A DNA stretch of 64,000 bases from Corythoichthys intestinalis (lineage: Eukaryota > Chordata > Actinopteri > Syngnathiformes > Syngnathidae), in NCBI RefSeq assembly GCF_030265065.1, contig NC_080400.1, positions 52,127,001 to 52,191,000 on the forward strand, given 5' to 3'. Position numbers and translations under genes: made by a program. Under the pieces are notes generated by a model. That model did not search any database, had not been told where the DNA came from, and worked only from the letters and a program-made list of their open reading frames with translations. How positions within the stretch are numbered: the stretch's first letter is position 1; each line of letters begins with the position of its first letter. Positions 52,351 through 64,000 of the stretch are shown here, one piece after another.

Positions 52351-54333
52351 CAGTGACGTGCGGTGAGGTTCATGGTTGGTGAGGCACTGACTCCTTTAGT
52401 GTCAGATTTCCAAATATATAAACCAAAAAGGGTAGCTTATTCAATTGGCTACTGGTTATTTCATATCTCATCAGCATTCTTCACAAAACACGCACACACG
52501 GTACATATTATCGATACGTAAAAGTAAGAAAATAACATGCATTTGCGATAATTCATGCAACATAAATGAGAGTAAAGAGTGGTGTACAAAACCACAGAAT
52601 TCAATTCTGACCTTTAGTGAAATATTCAGTTTTTTTTAAAAACTTGTAATTCTGATACTTTAATCAATTTATTACAGATTGCTAAACAAAAAGTGTGAAA
52701 AGAAAAACAAAGAATATTTTATTTAAGGCCAAAATTTAGTTAGGACATTAATAAGACCAAACAGATTGGATGAAGGGGGCAAAGGGCCACATTTCTCATG
52801 TATATGAACCTAGTTAATTAATAGACAAAATGATCAATGCAAAATAAATCCTTATCTACTGATAATAACTTTTATGTGCATTGGTTCAGATGATACACTG
52901 TTCGATTCAAACCTTTGTTTTCAAAAAATACTAAAGAAACATTTTGAAAACTTCCTGAATAAATGTCTGGTTTTTAATAGCATAAACATAATGAAAATAA
53001 TTTACTTAATAATGGTAGGGTCAATTCTATCCTTACAACATATGGAACTATTGAAAGATCTAAATTCTCTATATAACTGAACATTATATCATGCAAAAAA
53101 GGTAAGGTTGCTTAAACGTTGGTGGGGACAATTTTAGCATCCTGAAAAGTTGGTAATGTTATGTCCCTACCGTCTCTATGCAAACCTACGCCCTTTTTGT
53201 AAAAGTACTCCTTATTTTCCTTTACCTTAAAAAAATCTCTCCGCCTCAATGGAGAGGATTGCTTCAATTAGATCGATGTGTTCTATTTGACAAGCAAGAA
53301 CACACAGTGGATGTGTCCAAATGTCTAGCTAACCTTTCATCTTTCTTAGCAAAACCATGTAATCGTTCTACATATATGCCACGTTTAGAAGAGCTTACAC
53401 GCTCATCGTTACCACGAAATGTTAACTCCTGTTTAGCTAGGATGCAGGTTGCATTAATGAGGTATTTCAAACTCTTTACCTGAGCATTCTGGATGCTACC
53501 GTTGAGCTTCCGCTGTTCGTCAAAGCCAAATCGATCCTTGAGCTTCCAAAAGTTTTTAAAGCAATCAGGCTTTGAATGTGAGTGGTCGAGCTCTCGTGTT
53601 TGCTGAGGCTTCGTGGTAGTTTTTTAATGTCACAATATCTCGTGTTAGTCCAGACATTGGCACAAGTTGAGAAAAAAAGGCAGGGAAAGCAGCAAAGCCG
53701 ATTTTTTCGAAGGACAGCCACATAGCCAGTCTTTTCGGGTGTACCAATCCGTTTGAAAAGCGCGAGTTATCTTCTGTCCCGTAGTTTGAAGCACACCTTT
53801 TAGCTCCGGTGTTGTTAATCGCGTCCACTTTTGACGGAAAGTCCAGTTTCACGTACGCCCCCTTTCAGTGCGGCAGAGTACTATCTGCCGCAAGCTGTGC
53901 CTTTTCACTGCGGTTTTATTTCCCATCAGCAAAACTAAATATGTCGCTAACAAAAATTAAACTTTAAGGGTTAAAGACATTAGCCAGACTGTGGAAAATC
54001 AGGTCAAGTAAACGTATCTGGAAACATTATAATGGCGACATGCAGATGTACGGCAACCAGCACGCTCCAATTCCATGTATCAACCCAGTTTGTTATGGAT
54101 TGCGCAATCAGAGGTGAGGCTTTACTCGTTGCTGCCGCACCTCTCGTTTCATTTCGTTATTTGAACAGGAAATGGGCAAATTCAGCGATTTTGACTATAA
54201 AAAATGTTTGAAATGAGTCATACATAAAGAGCAATGGACAAATATTAATATAAATTTGATGCTATAATTATTTTTTTGTCATGATGACAGGTGAGGCTCT
54301 GCCTCACCTGCCTCCCCTGACCGCACGTAACTG
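52351..54333 (-). mobile_element. hAT element with ZMYM1-like transposase remnant, 1983 bp
   Basis: Ends CAGTGACGTGCGGTGAGG and, inverted, CAGTTACGTGCGGTCAGG. 8-bp duplication GTGTTGGG at 52343-52350 and 54334-54341; uninterrupted copies have it once (for example 19632-19639). Only a partial transposase is left. The region 52400-53200 is AT-rich with no known domain. Confidence 0.88.
53264..53852 (-). pseudogene. hAT transposase fragment (TTF/ZMYM1-like)
   Basis: Minus-strand frames. First RLAMWLSFEKIGFAAFPAFF, then a stop-broken stretch ending RARPLTFKA; then LKTFGSSRIDLALTNSG; then KYLINATCILAKQELTFRG, NDE and HLDTSTVCSCLSNR. The order and the word AKQELxFRGNDE match fish ZMYM1-like transposases (TTF-type finger followed by DUF4371). 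Several frame breaks; N and C ends missing. Confidence 0.6.
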
Positions 54334-54979
54334 GTGTTGGGGTGGCTGAATGCAAAGATAAAAATATTTCGCTAGTAAAGAAAGTTTTGAGTTCATTATG
54401 TCGCCCTCCTTTGGTTAAATTAGACAATGACCATGCAACTGCTTAAAAAATATACAGACTGATTGTCATACGTATAGAATTCAAAAGTACGACATTGTGA
54501 AAAGTAGTGGCTATGATACAAATAACCTTGACTTGAAGTTTTCATGCGATCACTTTGTGCATTGTCATGTTTCTTCTAAGCGTTTTTGTTTGTCTGTTGG
54601 AGGTGTATGTGGTGTAAACAGGAAAACCCATGGCCCTGGACAGATAATTTTCTCCTGGGTATTTTGCGACAAATTTTTGATACAAGGCCATTATTCGTCC
54701 TAGTGTCGACGTTTAGAGCACGTGTAAACCGGAAAACGCGAGCGCAAGTACGGAAGTAAAGCGGAAGTCGCGGTACACGAAGCCGTCTGTCATGGCGGCG
54801 GAGGCGTGTCAACAAATAGCATGACGTCACGATGAGAGGAGCCCTTTCAACTCTTTGATGCTTTGATCTTCCTTTCCGATATAAGTTGCTTTTTCGTGAT
54901 GAATTACTACTCCAAATGCCAAAGAAGCAGACAAGTGTTGCTGTCGTTGGTGTGCATCTTCCTTCCTAAAGATAAGCAA
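54334..54979 (+). promoter_or_regulatory. Upstream segment, promoter and 5' exon of copy F
   Basis: After the hAT, unit sequence resumes and leads to a promoter with cacgtg near 54719, the small upstream reading frame (ATG 54792), TGACGTCA at 54822-54829, and a 5' exon ending gcaa|gtaaga at 54979/54980. Confidence 0.65.
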
Positions 54980-55692
54980 GTAAGAAATCCTATTTACTTG
55001 TTTTGAGAGACATTGGAATTGTGGTGTTTTGTATTGATCATGTTTCCACATAAGCTGAATAGTGCAGTGTTAACTTTTTTTCTTTTAATTTCATTTGATA
55101 GTCTAAGCATTGATGACTGATAACTTTTATACTTGTAATCATGCAAAAAACATGTTATTGTGGCAGTGTTTGTGTTTTCCATTTATTTTAACACTTGGGG
55201 GAAAAAATTGCTGTCTTCAATTGTATAGTTTTTATTTAAAGAGTAAACATGACTGATTGAAAACATTTAAACTTGGATCGAGGTAAAATACATTTAACTG
55301 ATGTCAGTGTTATTCTGTTTTCCATTGTTTTTTACATTTATAATGAAAACATGATTGCTGATGTGAAGTCTATGCTTTATAGCAGGGGTGGGCAATTAAT
55401 TCCACAAAGGGCCGCAGTGGGTGCGGGTTTTTGTTCATACCCATCATGAGGACAGCCTTTCACCAATCTGGTTTCTTACAAGTGCAATCAGTTGATTGCA
55501 GTCAGGTGCTCCTTGTTTCCACTGAAACCTCATTGGTTATACTGTGTGTGCTGAATCAGTTGGAACAAAGACCAGGACCCACTGCGGCCCTCGAGGACCG
55601 GTTTGCCCACCCCTGCTTTATAGTGATAGGAAAAAAAAAAATCCTAAAATGTGTTTGATTAATTCCAGTATGTTTTTGTCTTTTACTTGCAG
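54980..55692 (+). other. Intron of copy F, with MITE insertion
   Basis: 713 bp from gtaaga to cttgcag. Its length equals the 472-bp intron of G plus a 233-bp MITE and an 8-bp duplication. Confidence 0.85.
55383..55615. mobile_element. 233-bp hAT MITE in the F intron
   Basis: Ends CAGGGGTGGGCAA in inverted orientation, flanked by CTTTATAG at 55375-55382 and 55616-55623. The other introns have a single CTTTATAG followed by tgatag. Confidence 0.92.
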
Positions 55693-55700
55693 GTGTATAC

Positions 55701-56552
55701 ATGGCGATGATGTGGCACTTCCTTTGGCCTTCTGTCCTCCTGGGAGTGTTTTTCAACATTTGTCCAGCATGCCCTCTGGAAATCCAGAAGGAAATGAACC
55801 ACTACTACGTCGCCAGGGGGTCAAGTGTCCAGCTACCCTGTGTGTACACTCACACCGTGGACTCTCAGCAGTACACGGAGGTCTCGTGGAGTATTGAGTC
55901 TGCAGACCGAGAGGAGCAACCCATCATTTGGTTTACTGGCGGCCGCTTGTATTCCGATTTGTACAAACCAATGGAAGGGAGGGTCCACTTCACGTCAGCC
56001 GATCCCCAAAACGGAGACGCGTCTATCATCATCAAAGATGTACGTCCGTCAGACACGGAGATGTACCGCTGTCTGGTGAAGAAGTTACCAGAACTGGACA
56101 AGAAGATCTTAGACCTGACAGTCATAGAGGCACCCAGTCAGCCTCTCTGCAGTGTGGACGAAGAAGACAACAGTATGACGCTGAAATGCAGCTCTCTGCA
56201 AGGCACCCCACCTTTGCATTACATCTGGTCCAAGACCAGTGGAAATAAGGTCTTGCCTCCTCAGGCCACTGTGGACCCCACAGGAGCCACCTTGCATTTC
56301 AACATCACCGAGCGGGAGTGTGGAAGCTATCGCTGCACGGTGGAAAGTATGGTGGGCACCAAACACTGTGACCTTCACCTGGACTGTTCACTGCAGGACA
56401 ACAGTGTTAGCAGTCCACGATTGCTGACAACCACTGCAGTCGCTGCAATCGTTGTCACCATCACCACACTCTTCATTGTCATAGTTGTCCTTGCCGTATT
56501 CCTCTACCGCAAACGAAAAGAGCAACCCCAGGACATTGAAATGGAAAAATAA
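55701..56552 (+). CDS. CXADR-like Ig receptor copy F, intact and most divergent
   Basis: 283 codons. Same plan as copy E: signal peptide, V domain (Cys47, Cys124), four-cysteine C2 domain, NIT glycosylation site, membrane span, short basic tail ending EQPQDIEMEK. It differs from E and G in the stalk (LQDNSVSSPRL for LPLANNVSSPQL), in the V domain (CVYTHT, EVSWSIES) and by LPPQAT in the C2 domain. It keeps promoter, CRE, exon 1 and splice sites. It stands apart from the C/G and D/E pairs, so it is the best candidate for an independently evolving gene. Confidence 0.85.
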   Translation: MAMMWHFLWPSVLLGVFFNICPACPLEIQKEMNHYYVARGSSVQLPCVYTHTVDSQQYTEVSWSIESADREEQPIIWFTGGRLYSDLYKPMEGRVHFTSADPQNGDASIIIKDVRPSDTEMYRCLVKKLPELDKKILDLTVIEAPSQPLCSVDEEDNSMTLKCSSLQGTPPLHYIWSKTSGNKVLPPQATVDPTGATLHFNITERECGSYRCTVESMVGTKHCDLHLDCSLQDNSVSSPRLLTTTAVAAIVVTITTLFIVIVVLAVFLYRKRKEQPQDIEMEK

Positions 56553-58554
56553 TTCAATGTTGTTCATTTGTTAATGTTTGATAAAAAATTGTTGACATTG
56601 TTATGTTAAGTCTTTTACCACAACGGCATTTTGATTTTTCAGCATTATCTCACTTTAATCTCACTTTTGAATTTAATAAACAGGTTCTATGTTATTTCTA
56701 GTATGTCGGTTGTCTTTTTTTTTTAAATACATATCTAAATGTTGAAATTGACAGAAAACTGAAAGGTTACACTTAGGGTAAAAAAAAAAAAAAAAAAAAA
56801 GCACATTTTGTAAAGTAAAAAAAACATCAACTTTATTTCAACACCTAAAAAAAAGTAAATAAAATAAAACGCTGTAGCAGCAGAAATTATGGTGGAGTTC
56901 ACCTTCAAATAAAGAATATTTACAAACAAACGCTGTAGTAAAGCATAAAGACAGGTGATACCACACTGCTTCAAACTTATATTCCTCGTAATATTTGAAA
57001 AATTAGTTAAATTAACAAAATTAAATCTTGACTTTAATAATATATGCGCCACACTGCCCCAAGGAGGCCAGACTCCCACACAGCAGCAAATCAGTAGTTA
57101 TTTTTTAAATTGTTTTATATTTCTATTATTAAACATTAGTTTCATAAATAATTTATTAAAAACCTGAGGCTACACTCACTCACTTGACACTCTTGAGCAA
57201 AAAATTGGGTCTACCGCAAAAACAGAAAAAACATACCCATTTTCCTGGTGTATTCATCATCTTTTATTGAGGGACTTTTTTTTTAATCTTCAAATTGTTC
57301 AAATTTAGCTGATTAAAAGGTGTATCTGTCATTTGTTGGATTATACATGAATTGTTTTTTGACCAAACATGAGTAAAAAAAAGAAAAAAGTTTGCTACTG
57401 ACATTGTATTTTTAAACTGGATATAAAAAGTCCTCCATGTCTGATCAAATGTATTTGTTAAATAAAAAGTGAAACTAATTATTTAAAAGTGTTCACGATT
57501 AATATGTCCTATAACCTGCAAAATCAATTAAGAAAAAAAGAGGGGAAGTTAAAAAAATAATTACAAACAAAAAAGTAGTAATATTGTGGTTTCCCAAGTG
57601 TGCACATCCTATAACTGTCCAGTGAATGTGGCCAAAAACCGATGAGATTTTAACTCGTAGAATGGAAAGACAGAACTGCAATCATATAGGCTTCCTCTAA
57701 ATAATTCCAGATAAAATTCCGTTATCCTCAAAGAATTTTCCACTGGAATTTTTTTTTACCTCCGTAGAAACTTACTTAGTTTACTCAATGTAAACTCTTC
57801 ATAATTTCCTCCACATTATCTTAGACAAGTGCTTCTCAATTGTTTACTGTTACGCCCTCCTCCAGGATGACTAAAATGCTTCGCGCCCCCCCAACTCTCT
57901 GCTACCACTGCAAATAGTATCATTTGTTCATGAAATTATTATTACTTTAAGTGCACCTCTGCATAACGTTGTGTCCTTTTTAATTTTAAAGAGTGAAAGG
58001 TAATATCGATCAGCTTAAATAAGCGTATTATTAAATAATAATAATAATGTAATTAAAATATATAAATTATAACTTTATTAACATTGTTTTGTTTGTAACA
58101 GAAAAGTGCGTTAATTTGCCTGAATTAAAAAAAAAAAACATCTGAACTGTAAAAATACACTCAATGTACATTTTTGACCATTTGATACTGAAAAATAAAA
58201 TGTAATAAAATCAATAAATAAAAATAAATTCAAATTGATTAGCAACATTAACTCATGACGATAATATGCCAAACAATTTGACCGAACAAACAAAAATTAA
58301 TAGAACAAAAAAGACAGTGTTATTGGACAGAGGGACAGTTTTTATTTTTGCTGCAGGCGGTGTAAGCTTCTTTGCTATGCATAACAACAATGTGCGTTAG
58401 TTGATGCTGGATTTGAACCCACTTTTAATCAACATTGTTGTGATTGAGGGCGGTGAATATAAATATGACCTGACTGGCAATGTTTGTAATGAATGCAGCA
58501 TCCTTTAATGAAAGTGCTATTGTTGTCTATTCATGGGTGCTCTCTATGGGCTAT
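56553..58554. repeat. 3' flank of unit F
   Basis: 3' UTR with ATAAA-type signal near 56675, then a diverged version of the common flank to about 58110. From 58110 to 58435 the sequence is unlike the other units, and no Tc1 is present. From 58436 the segment found beyond Tc1 in other units resumes (attgttgtgattgagggc). Confidence 0.7.
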
Positions 58555-58648
58555 AGACCCTACCCACCGACGTCACAAAACCACGTGCTCGCTGTATGGT
58601 TCCGCCCACTTGTCCGTCATTTTGTCTCTGTATTAGCATTGGTTTCAA

Positions 58649-59002
58649 TTGATCGAGGAATTTAAAATGCATTTCATGGAAGACCCGGTGCTTTCTGATG
58701 CCGTAAACTCACTGGATGTGTTGCATAAAAGGCGTTATGTGGAAAAGCTTCGTTCTATACAGTCGCCAGATCCATATTTGATGCCCAAATCGATGTTTTT
58801 CGACCCACTGTCTTCGTCCTGTCTGCCTGACATCTGCTACGCTGATGTTTACAATTATCTTGTCCACACAAAATCAGCCTATTCTCACGAAAATTTGAAA
58901 AACTTCAAGAGCTAGGAGGCTTATAAATACTTCGTTGCTGGTTGGGTGAAACAGGTCCTCGTCCACGAAAATTCGGCAGGAATCTATCTTGTGCTTGGAA
59001 AG
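58649..59002 (+). pseudogene. ISL2EU YqaJ-family protein, N-terminal exon
   Basis: MHFMEDPVLSDAVNSLDVLH ... DPYLMPKSMFF ... DICYADVYNYLVHTKSAYSH, then TAG at 58913-58915, then EAYKYFVAGWVKQVLVHEN and a gtgagt donor. The same word order as at 31738-32070. Later exons (SWIM, YqaJ) are absent. Confidence 0.6.
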
Positions 59003-59239
59003 GTGAGTTACGAAATTTTCAATTCAAAATCTTTTGTTATTGCTAACGTCCACTGTCAAGTCTAATGTATTTCATGTCGTTTGTCAATGGAGTTAAGGCT
59101 TTTAATGTTTATATGGTTTAGCGATAGCACTCTCACTACATACATACGTGTATGTTGTCGGCGATTAGCCTAGCAATGATCTTAATTGTGGTTATTTGTC
59201 AGCCCAAAACCCTCTAAGTATATCTTAAATGCATCTTAC

Positions 59240-59417
59240 CGGATATAAAATGACTACTACATAGTCTGTGGTGATTTTTTGGTGCCCAGTTTTCACGTCG
59301 AATTGCAGCCGTCCATTTCGCTCTCCTCTTTGGATCCCTCGGAATACGGTAAAACTTCAAGTCTCTCCTTCCATCTTCTCTGTTAGTGCAACCAACAGCC
59401 ACACACGCCTTCACCAT
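59240..59417 (-). pseudogene. THAP-domain first exon of ISL2EU transposase
   Basis: MVKACVAVGCTNREDGRRDL then FYRIPRDPKRRAKWTAAIRR and RLCSSHFISGK: a complete C2CH THAP finger with all four zinc ligands (Cys5, Cys10, Cys, His). The exon stops shortly after SGK, as THAP first exons do. Of the THAP copies in this window it is the only one with an unbroken finger. The rest of the transposase is deleted. Confidence 0.75.
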
Positions 59418-59563
59418 TTTGATTATTAATGTTAAGGAGCAGAAAAACACACCGTAAATAGGAGAAATGTACTTAGCCGTAACAGGTTAAGACTATGTTT
59501 TGACGGACAAGTGGGCGGTACCATTCAGGAGAGCGGAGTTGTGACGTCACGTGGGTAGGGTCT

Positions 59564-60084
59564 ATAGCATTCAAAAGTACGACGTTGAGAAAAGTAGTGG
59601 CTATGATACAAATAACCTTGACTTGAAGTTTTCACGCGATCACATTGTGCATTCTGTCATGTTTCTTCTAAGCGTTTTTGTTTGTCTGTTGGAGGTGTAT
59701 GTGGTGTAAACAGGAAAACCCATGGCCCTGACGTCTATACTAGGACAGATAATTTTCTCCAGGGTATTTTGCGACTAATTTTTGATACAAGGCCATTATC
59801 CGTCCTAGTGTCGACGTTTAGAGCATGTGTAAACCGGAAAACGCGAACACAAGTGCGGAAATAAAGCGGAAGTCGCGGTACACGAAGCCGTCTGTCATGG
59901 CGGCGGAGGCGTGTCAACAAATAGCGTGACGTCACGATGACAGGTGCCTTTCAACTCTTTGATGCTTTGATCTTCTCTTTCCGATATAAGTTGTTTTTTC
60001 GTGATGAATTACTACACCAAATGCCAAAGAAGCAGACAAGTGTTGCTGTCGTTGGTGAGCATCTTCCTTTCTAAAGATAAGCAA
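59564..60084 (+). promoter_or_regulatory. Upstream segment, promoter and 5' exon of copy G
   Basis: Unit sequence resumes at 59566. The promoter (59785-59940) has a GC-rich core, an upstream ATG at 59897 opening a 10-codon frame (MAAEACQQIA), and TGACGTCA at 59927-59934. The 5' exon ends at 60084 (gcaa|gtaaga). No TATA box in a sensible place was seen. Confidence 0.65.
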
Positions 60085-60556
60085 GTAAGAAATCCTATTT
60101 ACTTGTTTTGAGAGACATTGGAATTGTGGTGTTTTTTGTATTGATCATGTTTCCACATAAGCTGAATAGTGCAGTGTTAACTTTTTTTTCTTTTAATTTC
60201 ATCTGATAGTCTAAGCATAGATGACTGATAACTTTCATACTTCTAATCATGCAAAAAAACACGTTATTGATGGCAGTGTTTATGTGGTTTCCATTTATTT
60301 TAACACTTGGGAAAAAATGCTGTCCTCAATTGTATGGTTTTTATTTAAAGTGTAAACATGACTGACTGAAAACATTTAAACTTGTATCAAGGTAAAATAC
60401 ATTTAACTGACGTCCGTGTTATTCTGTTTTCCATTGTTTTTTACATTTATAATGAAAACATGATTGCTGATGTGAAGTCTATGCTTTATAGTGATAGGAA
60501 AAAAATCCTAAAATACATTTGACTAATTCCAGTATGTTTTTGTCTTTTACTTGCAG
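60085..60556 (+). other. Intron of copy G
   Basis: 472 bp, gtaaga to cttgcag. No gene inside. Confidence 0.85.
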
Positions 60557-60564
60557 GTGTATGC

Positions 60565-61419
60565 ATGGCGATGATGTGGCACTTCCTTTGGCCTTCTGTC
60601 CTCGTGGGAGTGTTTCTCAACATTTGTCCAGCATGCCCTCTGGAAATCCAGAAGGAAATGAACCACTACTACGTCGCCAGGGGGTCAAGTGTCCAGCTAC
60701 CCTGTGCGTACACTCACACCGTGGACTCTCAGCAGTACACGGAGGTCTTGTGGAGTATCGAGTCTGCAGACAGAGAGGAGCAACCCATCATTTGGTTTAC
60801 TGGCGGCCGCTTGTATTCCGATTTGTACAAACCAATGGAGGGGAGGGTCCACTTCACATCAGCCGATCCCCAAAATGGAGACGCGTCTATCATCATCAAA
60901 GATGTACATCCGTCAGACACAGAGATGTACCGCTGTCTGGTGAAGAAGTTACCAGAACTGGATAAGAAGATCTTAGACCTGACAGTCATAGAGGCACCCA
61001 GTCAGCCTCTGTGCAGTGTGGACGAAGAAGACAACAGTATGACGCTGAAATGCAGCTCTCTGCAAGGCACCCCACCTTTGCATTACATCTGGTCCAAGAC
61101 CAGCGGAAATAAGGTCTTGCCTACACAGGCCATTGTCGACCCCACAGGAGCCACCTTGCATTTCAACATCACCGAGCGGGAGTGTGGAAGCTATCGCTGC
61201 ACGGTGGAAAGTATGGTGGGCACCAAACACTGTGACCTTCACCTGGACTGTTTGCTGCCCCTGGCCAACAATGTGAGCAGTCCACAATTGCTGACAACCA
61301 CTGCAGTTGCTGCAATCGTTGTCACTATCACCACACTCTTCATTGTCACAGTTGTCCTTGCCGTATTCCTCTACCGCAAACAAAAAGAGCAGCACCAGGA
61401 AATTGAAATGGAAAAATAA
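60565..61419 (+). CDS. CXADR-like Ig receptor copy G, intact
   Basis: 284 codons, 8 bases downstream of the splice acceptor. Domain plan as copy E. It differs from E in VLVGVF and EIQKEM of the signal region, in KDVHPSD (E: KDVRPSD), and in the tail RKQKEQ (E: RKRKEQ). Polyadenylation signal ATTAAA near 61527. It shares variants with the C copy. All cysteines and the NIT site are kept, and the few differences from E suggest recent duplication or conversion. Confidence 0.85.
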   Translation: MAMMWHFLWPSVLVGVFLNICPACPLEIQKEMNHYYVARGSSVQLPCAYTHTVDSQQYTEVLWSIESADREEQPIIWFTGGRLYSDLYKPMEGRVHFTSADPQNGDASIIIKDVHPSDTEMYRCLVKKLPELDKKILDLTVIEAPSQPLCSVDEEDNSMTLKCSSLQGTPPLHYIWSKTSGNKVLPTQAIVDPTGATLHFNITERECGSYRCTVESMVGTKHCDLHLDCLLPLANNVSSPQLLTTTAVAAIVVTITTLFIVTVVLAVFLYRKQKEQHQEIEMEK

Positions 61420-63117
61420 TTTAATGTTGTTCATTTGTTAATGTTTGATAACAAATTGTTGACATTGATTGTTATGTTAAATCTTTTACCGCAAGGGCAT
61501 TTTGATTTTTATCTCACTTTTGAATCTATTAAACAAGTTCTATGTTATTTCTAGTATGTCGGTTGTGTTTTTTTATACATATATACAGTACTGTAAATGT
61601 AGAAATTGTAGAACTGGCCAAATTGACAGAAAACTGAAAGGTTACACTTGGGGGAAAAAAACACTTTCTGTAAAGTTAAACATCAACTTTATTTTAACAC
61701 CTAATGGGAAACTGATCTGGACTGATCATGAGTTAATGTAAAATAAATAAATACGTAAAAAAATAAATAAAACTCGGGAGCAGTAGAAATTATGGAGGGG
61801 TCCACCTTCAAATAAAGAATATTTACAAACAAACGCTGTAGTAAACTATAAAGACAGGTAATACCACACTACTTCAAGCTTATATTCCTCCTAATATTAG
61901 AAAAATTAGTTAAATTAATAAAATTAAATCTTGACTTTAATAATATGTGCGCTACACTGCCTCTAAGAGGCCAGACTCCCACGCAGCAGCAAATCAGTAG
62001 TTATTTTTAAATTGTTTTTTATTGCAATTATTAAACATTAGTTCATAAGTAATTTATTGAAAACCCGAGGCAACACTCACTCACATGACACTCATGAGCA
62101 AAAAAATTGGGTGTGCTATCTTTGAAAAAACAGCTCGATGTATTTATTATCTATTTTTGAGGGACTTTTTTTTTTTTTTTTTTTTAAATCTCCAAATTGT
62201 TCAGATTTAGCATTTTGAAAGGTTTATGTGTTAAGTGTTGGATTATACACAAACTGTCTTTTGATCATGAGTAAAAAATAAAAAGTTTGGTACTGGCATT
62301 TTATTACTATACCGTGGATGTAAAAAGTCGTCGCATTCCCGATCAAATGTATTTGTTAATTAAAAAGTAAAACAAATCATTTAAAAGTTTCCACGTTTCA
62401 TGTGTCCTATAACCTGCAAACTCAATTAAGAGTAAAAAGCATCCGAGACGTAAAGACAGACCTGCAACCATATAAGCTGCCTCTAAATAATTCCAAATAA
62501 ATTTCCTTCATTTTAAGAGAATTTTTACTGGAATTTCTTTTACCTCTGTGGAAGCTTGAATATTATGTGCTTGTACTGCCATTCAATGTAAACTGTTCAT
62601 AATTTCCTCCATCTTGTCTGAGGCCAGTGCTTCTCAATTGTTTTCTGTTACGCCCTCCCCCCGGAAGACGTAAGTGTTTCGCGCCCCCCAACTCTCTGCA
62701 ACAACTGTAAATAGTACCATTTGTTCATAATTTTTTCATTATTATAAGTACACCTCTGCTTATTGTTTTGTCCTTTTAATGTTAAAGAGAAAAAGGTAAT
62801 ATCGATAAATTTATATAATCGTATCATTAAATAATAATAATATAATTAAAATAAATCAAGTATAACTGTATTAACATTGTTTTGTATGTAACAGAAAAGG
62901 CCTAAAGTGCCTATGACAGCATGTTTATATCATATTTCATGCGGTATTTTATGCTCCTGAATGAAATGGACCACTTAGATGTGTGTGGACGTGATCGATT
63001 TGTTAATTCAATTTTTTGAATCCCGCACCATGAAAATGAGTGACTTCCTGGATTGAGGAAGAATGCGAATGTGACGTCAGCCGGGTCACCATCTCACAAT
63101 ACAGCCATTACTATATA
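61420..63117. repeat. 3' flank of unit G
   Basis: 3' UTR and AT-rich flank common to the units, closest to the C flank. No other gene supported. Confidence 0.75.

Positions 63118-64000
<883 letters not shown>

Larger units (their letters stand above)
58555..59563. mobile_element. Mini ISL2EU element, 1009 bp
   Basis: Ends AGACCCTACCCAC in inverted orientation with AT duplication (58553-58554, 59564-59565). Holds only the 5' parts of the two convergent ISL2EU genes: YqaJ-family protein on plus, THAP on minus. Everything between them is deleted. Confidence 0.88.

Overview
The window looks like teleost fish DNA. It has introns, AT-rich intergenic sequence, and a fish-typical transposon load: Tc1-like, several hAT, ISL2EU/THAP, Kolobok-like and a Rex3/RTE-type LINE with a GATG tail. 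No species can be named from the sequence alone, and no bacterial-style operon, CRISPR array, rRNA or tRNA was seen.

The host content is a tandem and inverted cluster of one gene family. It encodes a small type I membrane protein with a signal peptide, an Ig V domain, an Ig C2 domain carrying four cysteines, one membrane span and a 15-residue basic tail. It resembles the coxsackie/adenovirus receptor (CXADR, CTX family) but lacks the long PDZ-binding tail. The whole protein lies in one exon behind a non-coding 5' exon. Eight units can be followed, labelled A to H for this report (H is out of map order). A(-) 674-1515, B(-) 4015-8075, C(-) 13020-13903 and D(+) 15012-15866 are broken. E(-) 38679-39533, F(+) 55701-56552 and G(+) 60565-61419 are open, full-length genes with exon 1 and promoter. 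Unit H (43033-43750) keeps a promoter and 3' flank, but its gene is gone.

Units carry a common set of parts: promoter with a CRE-type TGACGTCA, 5' exon, ~475-bp intron, coding exon, ~1.6 kb 3' flank, a 5'-truncated Tc1-like element, a LINE 3' fragment, then the next promoter. Units C and D form a near-perfect palindrome (arms about 5.5 kb) centred near 14395. D and E face each other tail to tail across 14.5 kb of nested transposons. Shared variants pair C with G and D with E, so the C-D block and the E..G block look like inverted copies of each other. C also carries a B-like 5' half, a sign of gene conversion.

Layout: 1-8.85 kb units A and B, with a 3.2-kb hAT inside B. 8.85-20.03 kb is the C/D palindrome. 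20.03-31.27 kb is a decayed Kolobok-like transposon holding a Rex3 LINE (23.6-26.8) and a palindromic THAP element (28.57-30.83). 31.27-34.57 kb is an ISL2EU-type element with remnants of a YqaJ-family gene and a THAP-DDE gene. 34.57-40.33 kb is unit E. 40.6-42.87 kb is a second palindromic THAP element. 43.0-52.3 kb is unit H with a MITE, a satellite-like repeat block, and a hAT inside Tc1. 52.35-54.33 kb is another hAT. 54.3-58.55 kb is unit F. 58.55-59.56 kb is a mini ISL2EU. 59.56-64.0 kb is unit G, whose Tc1 runs off the end.
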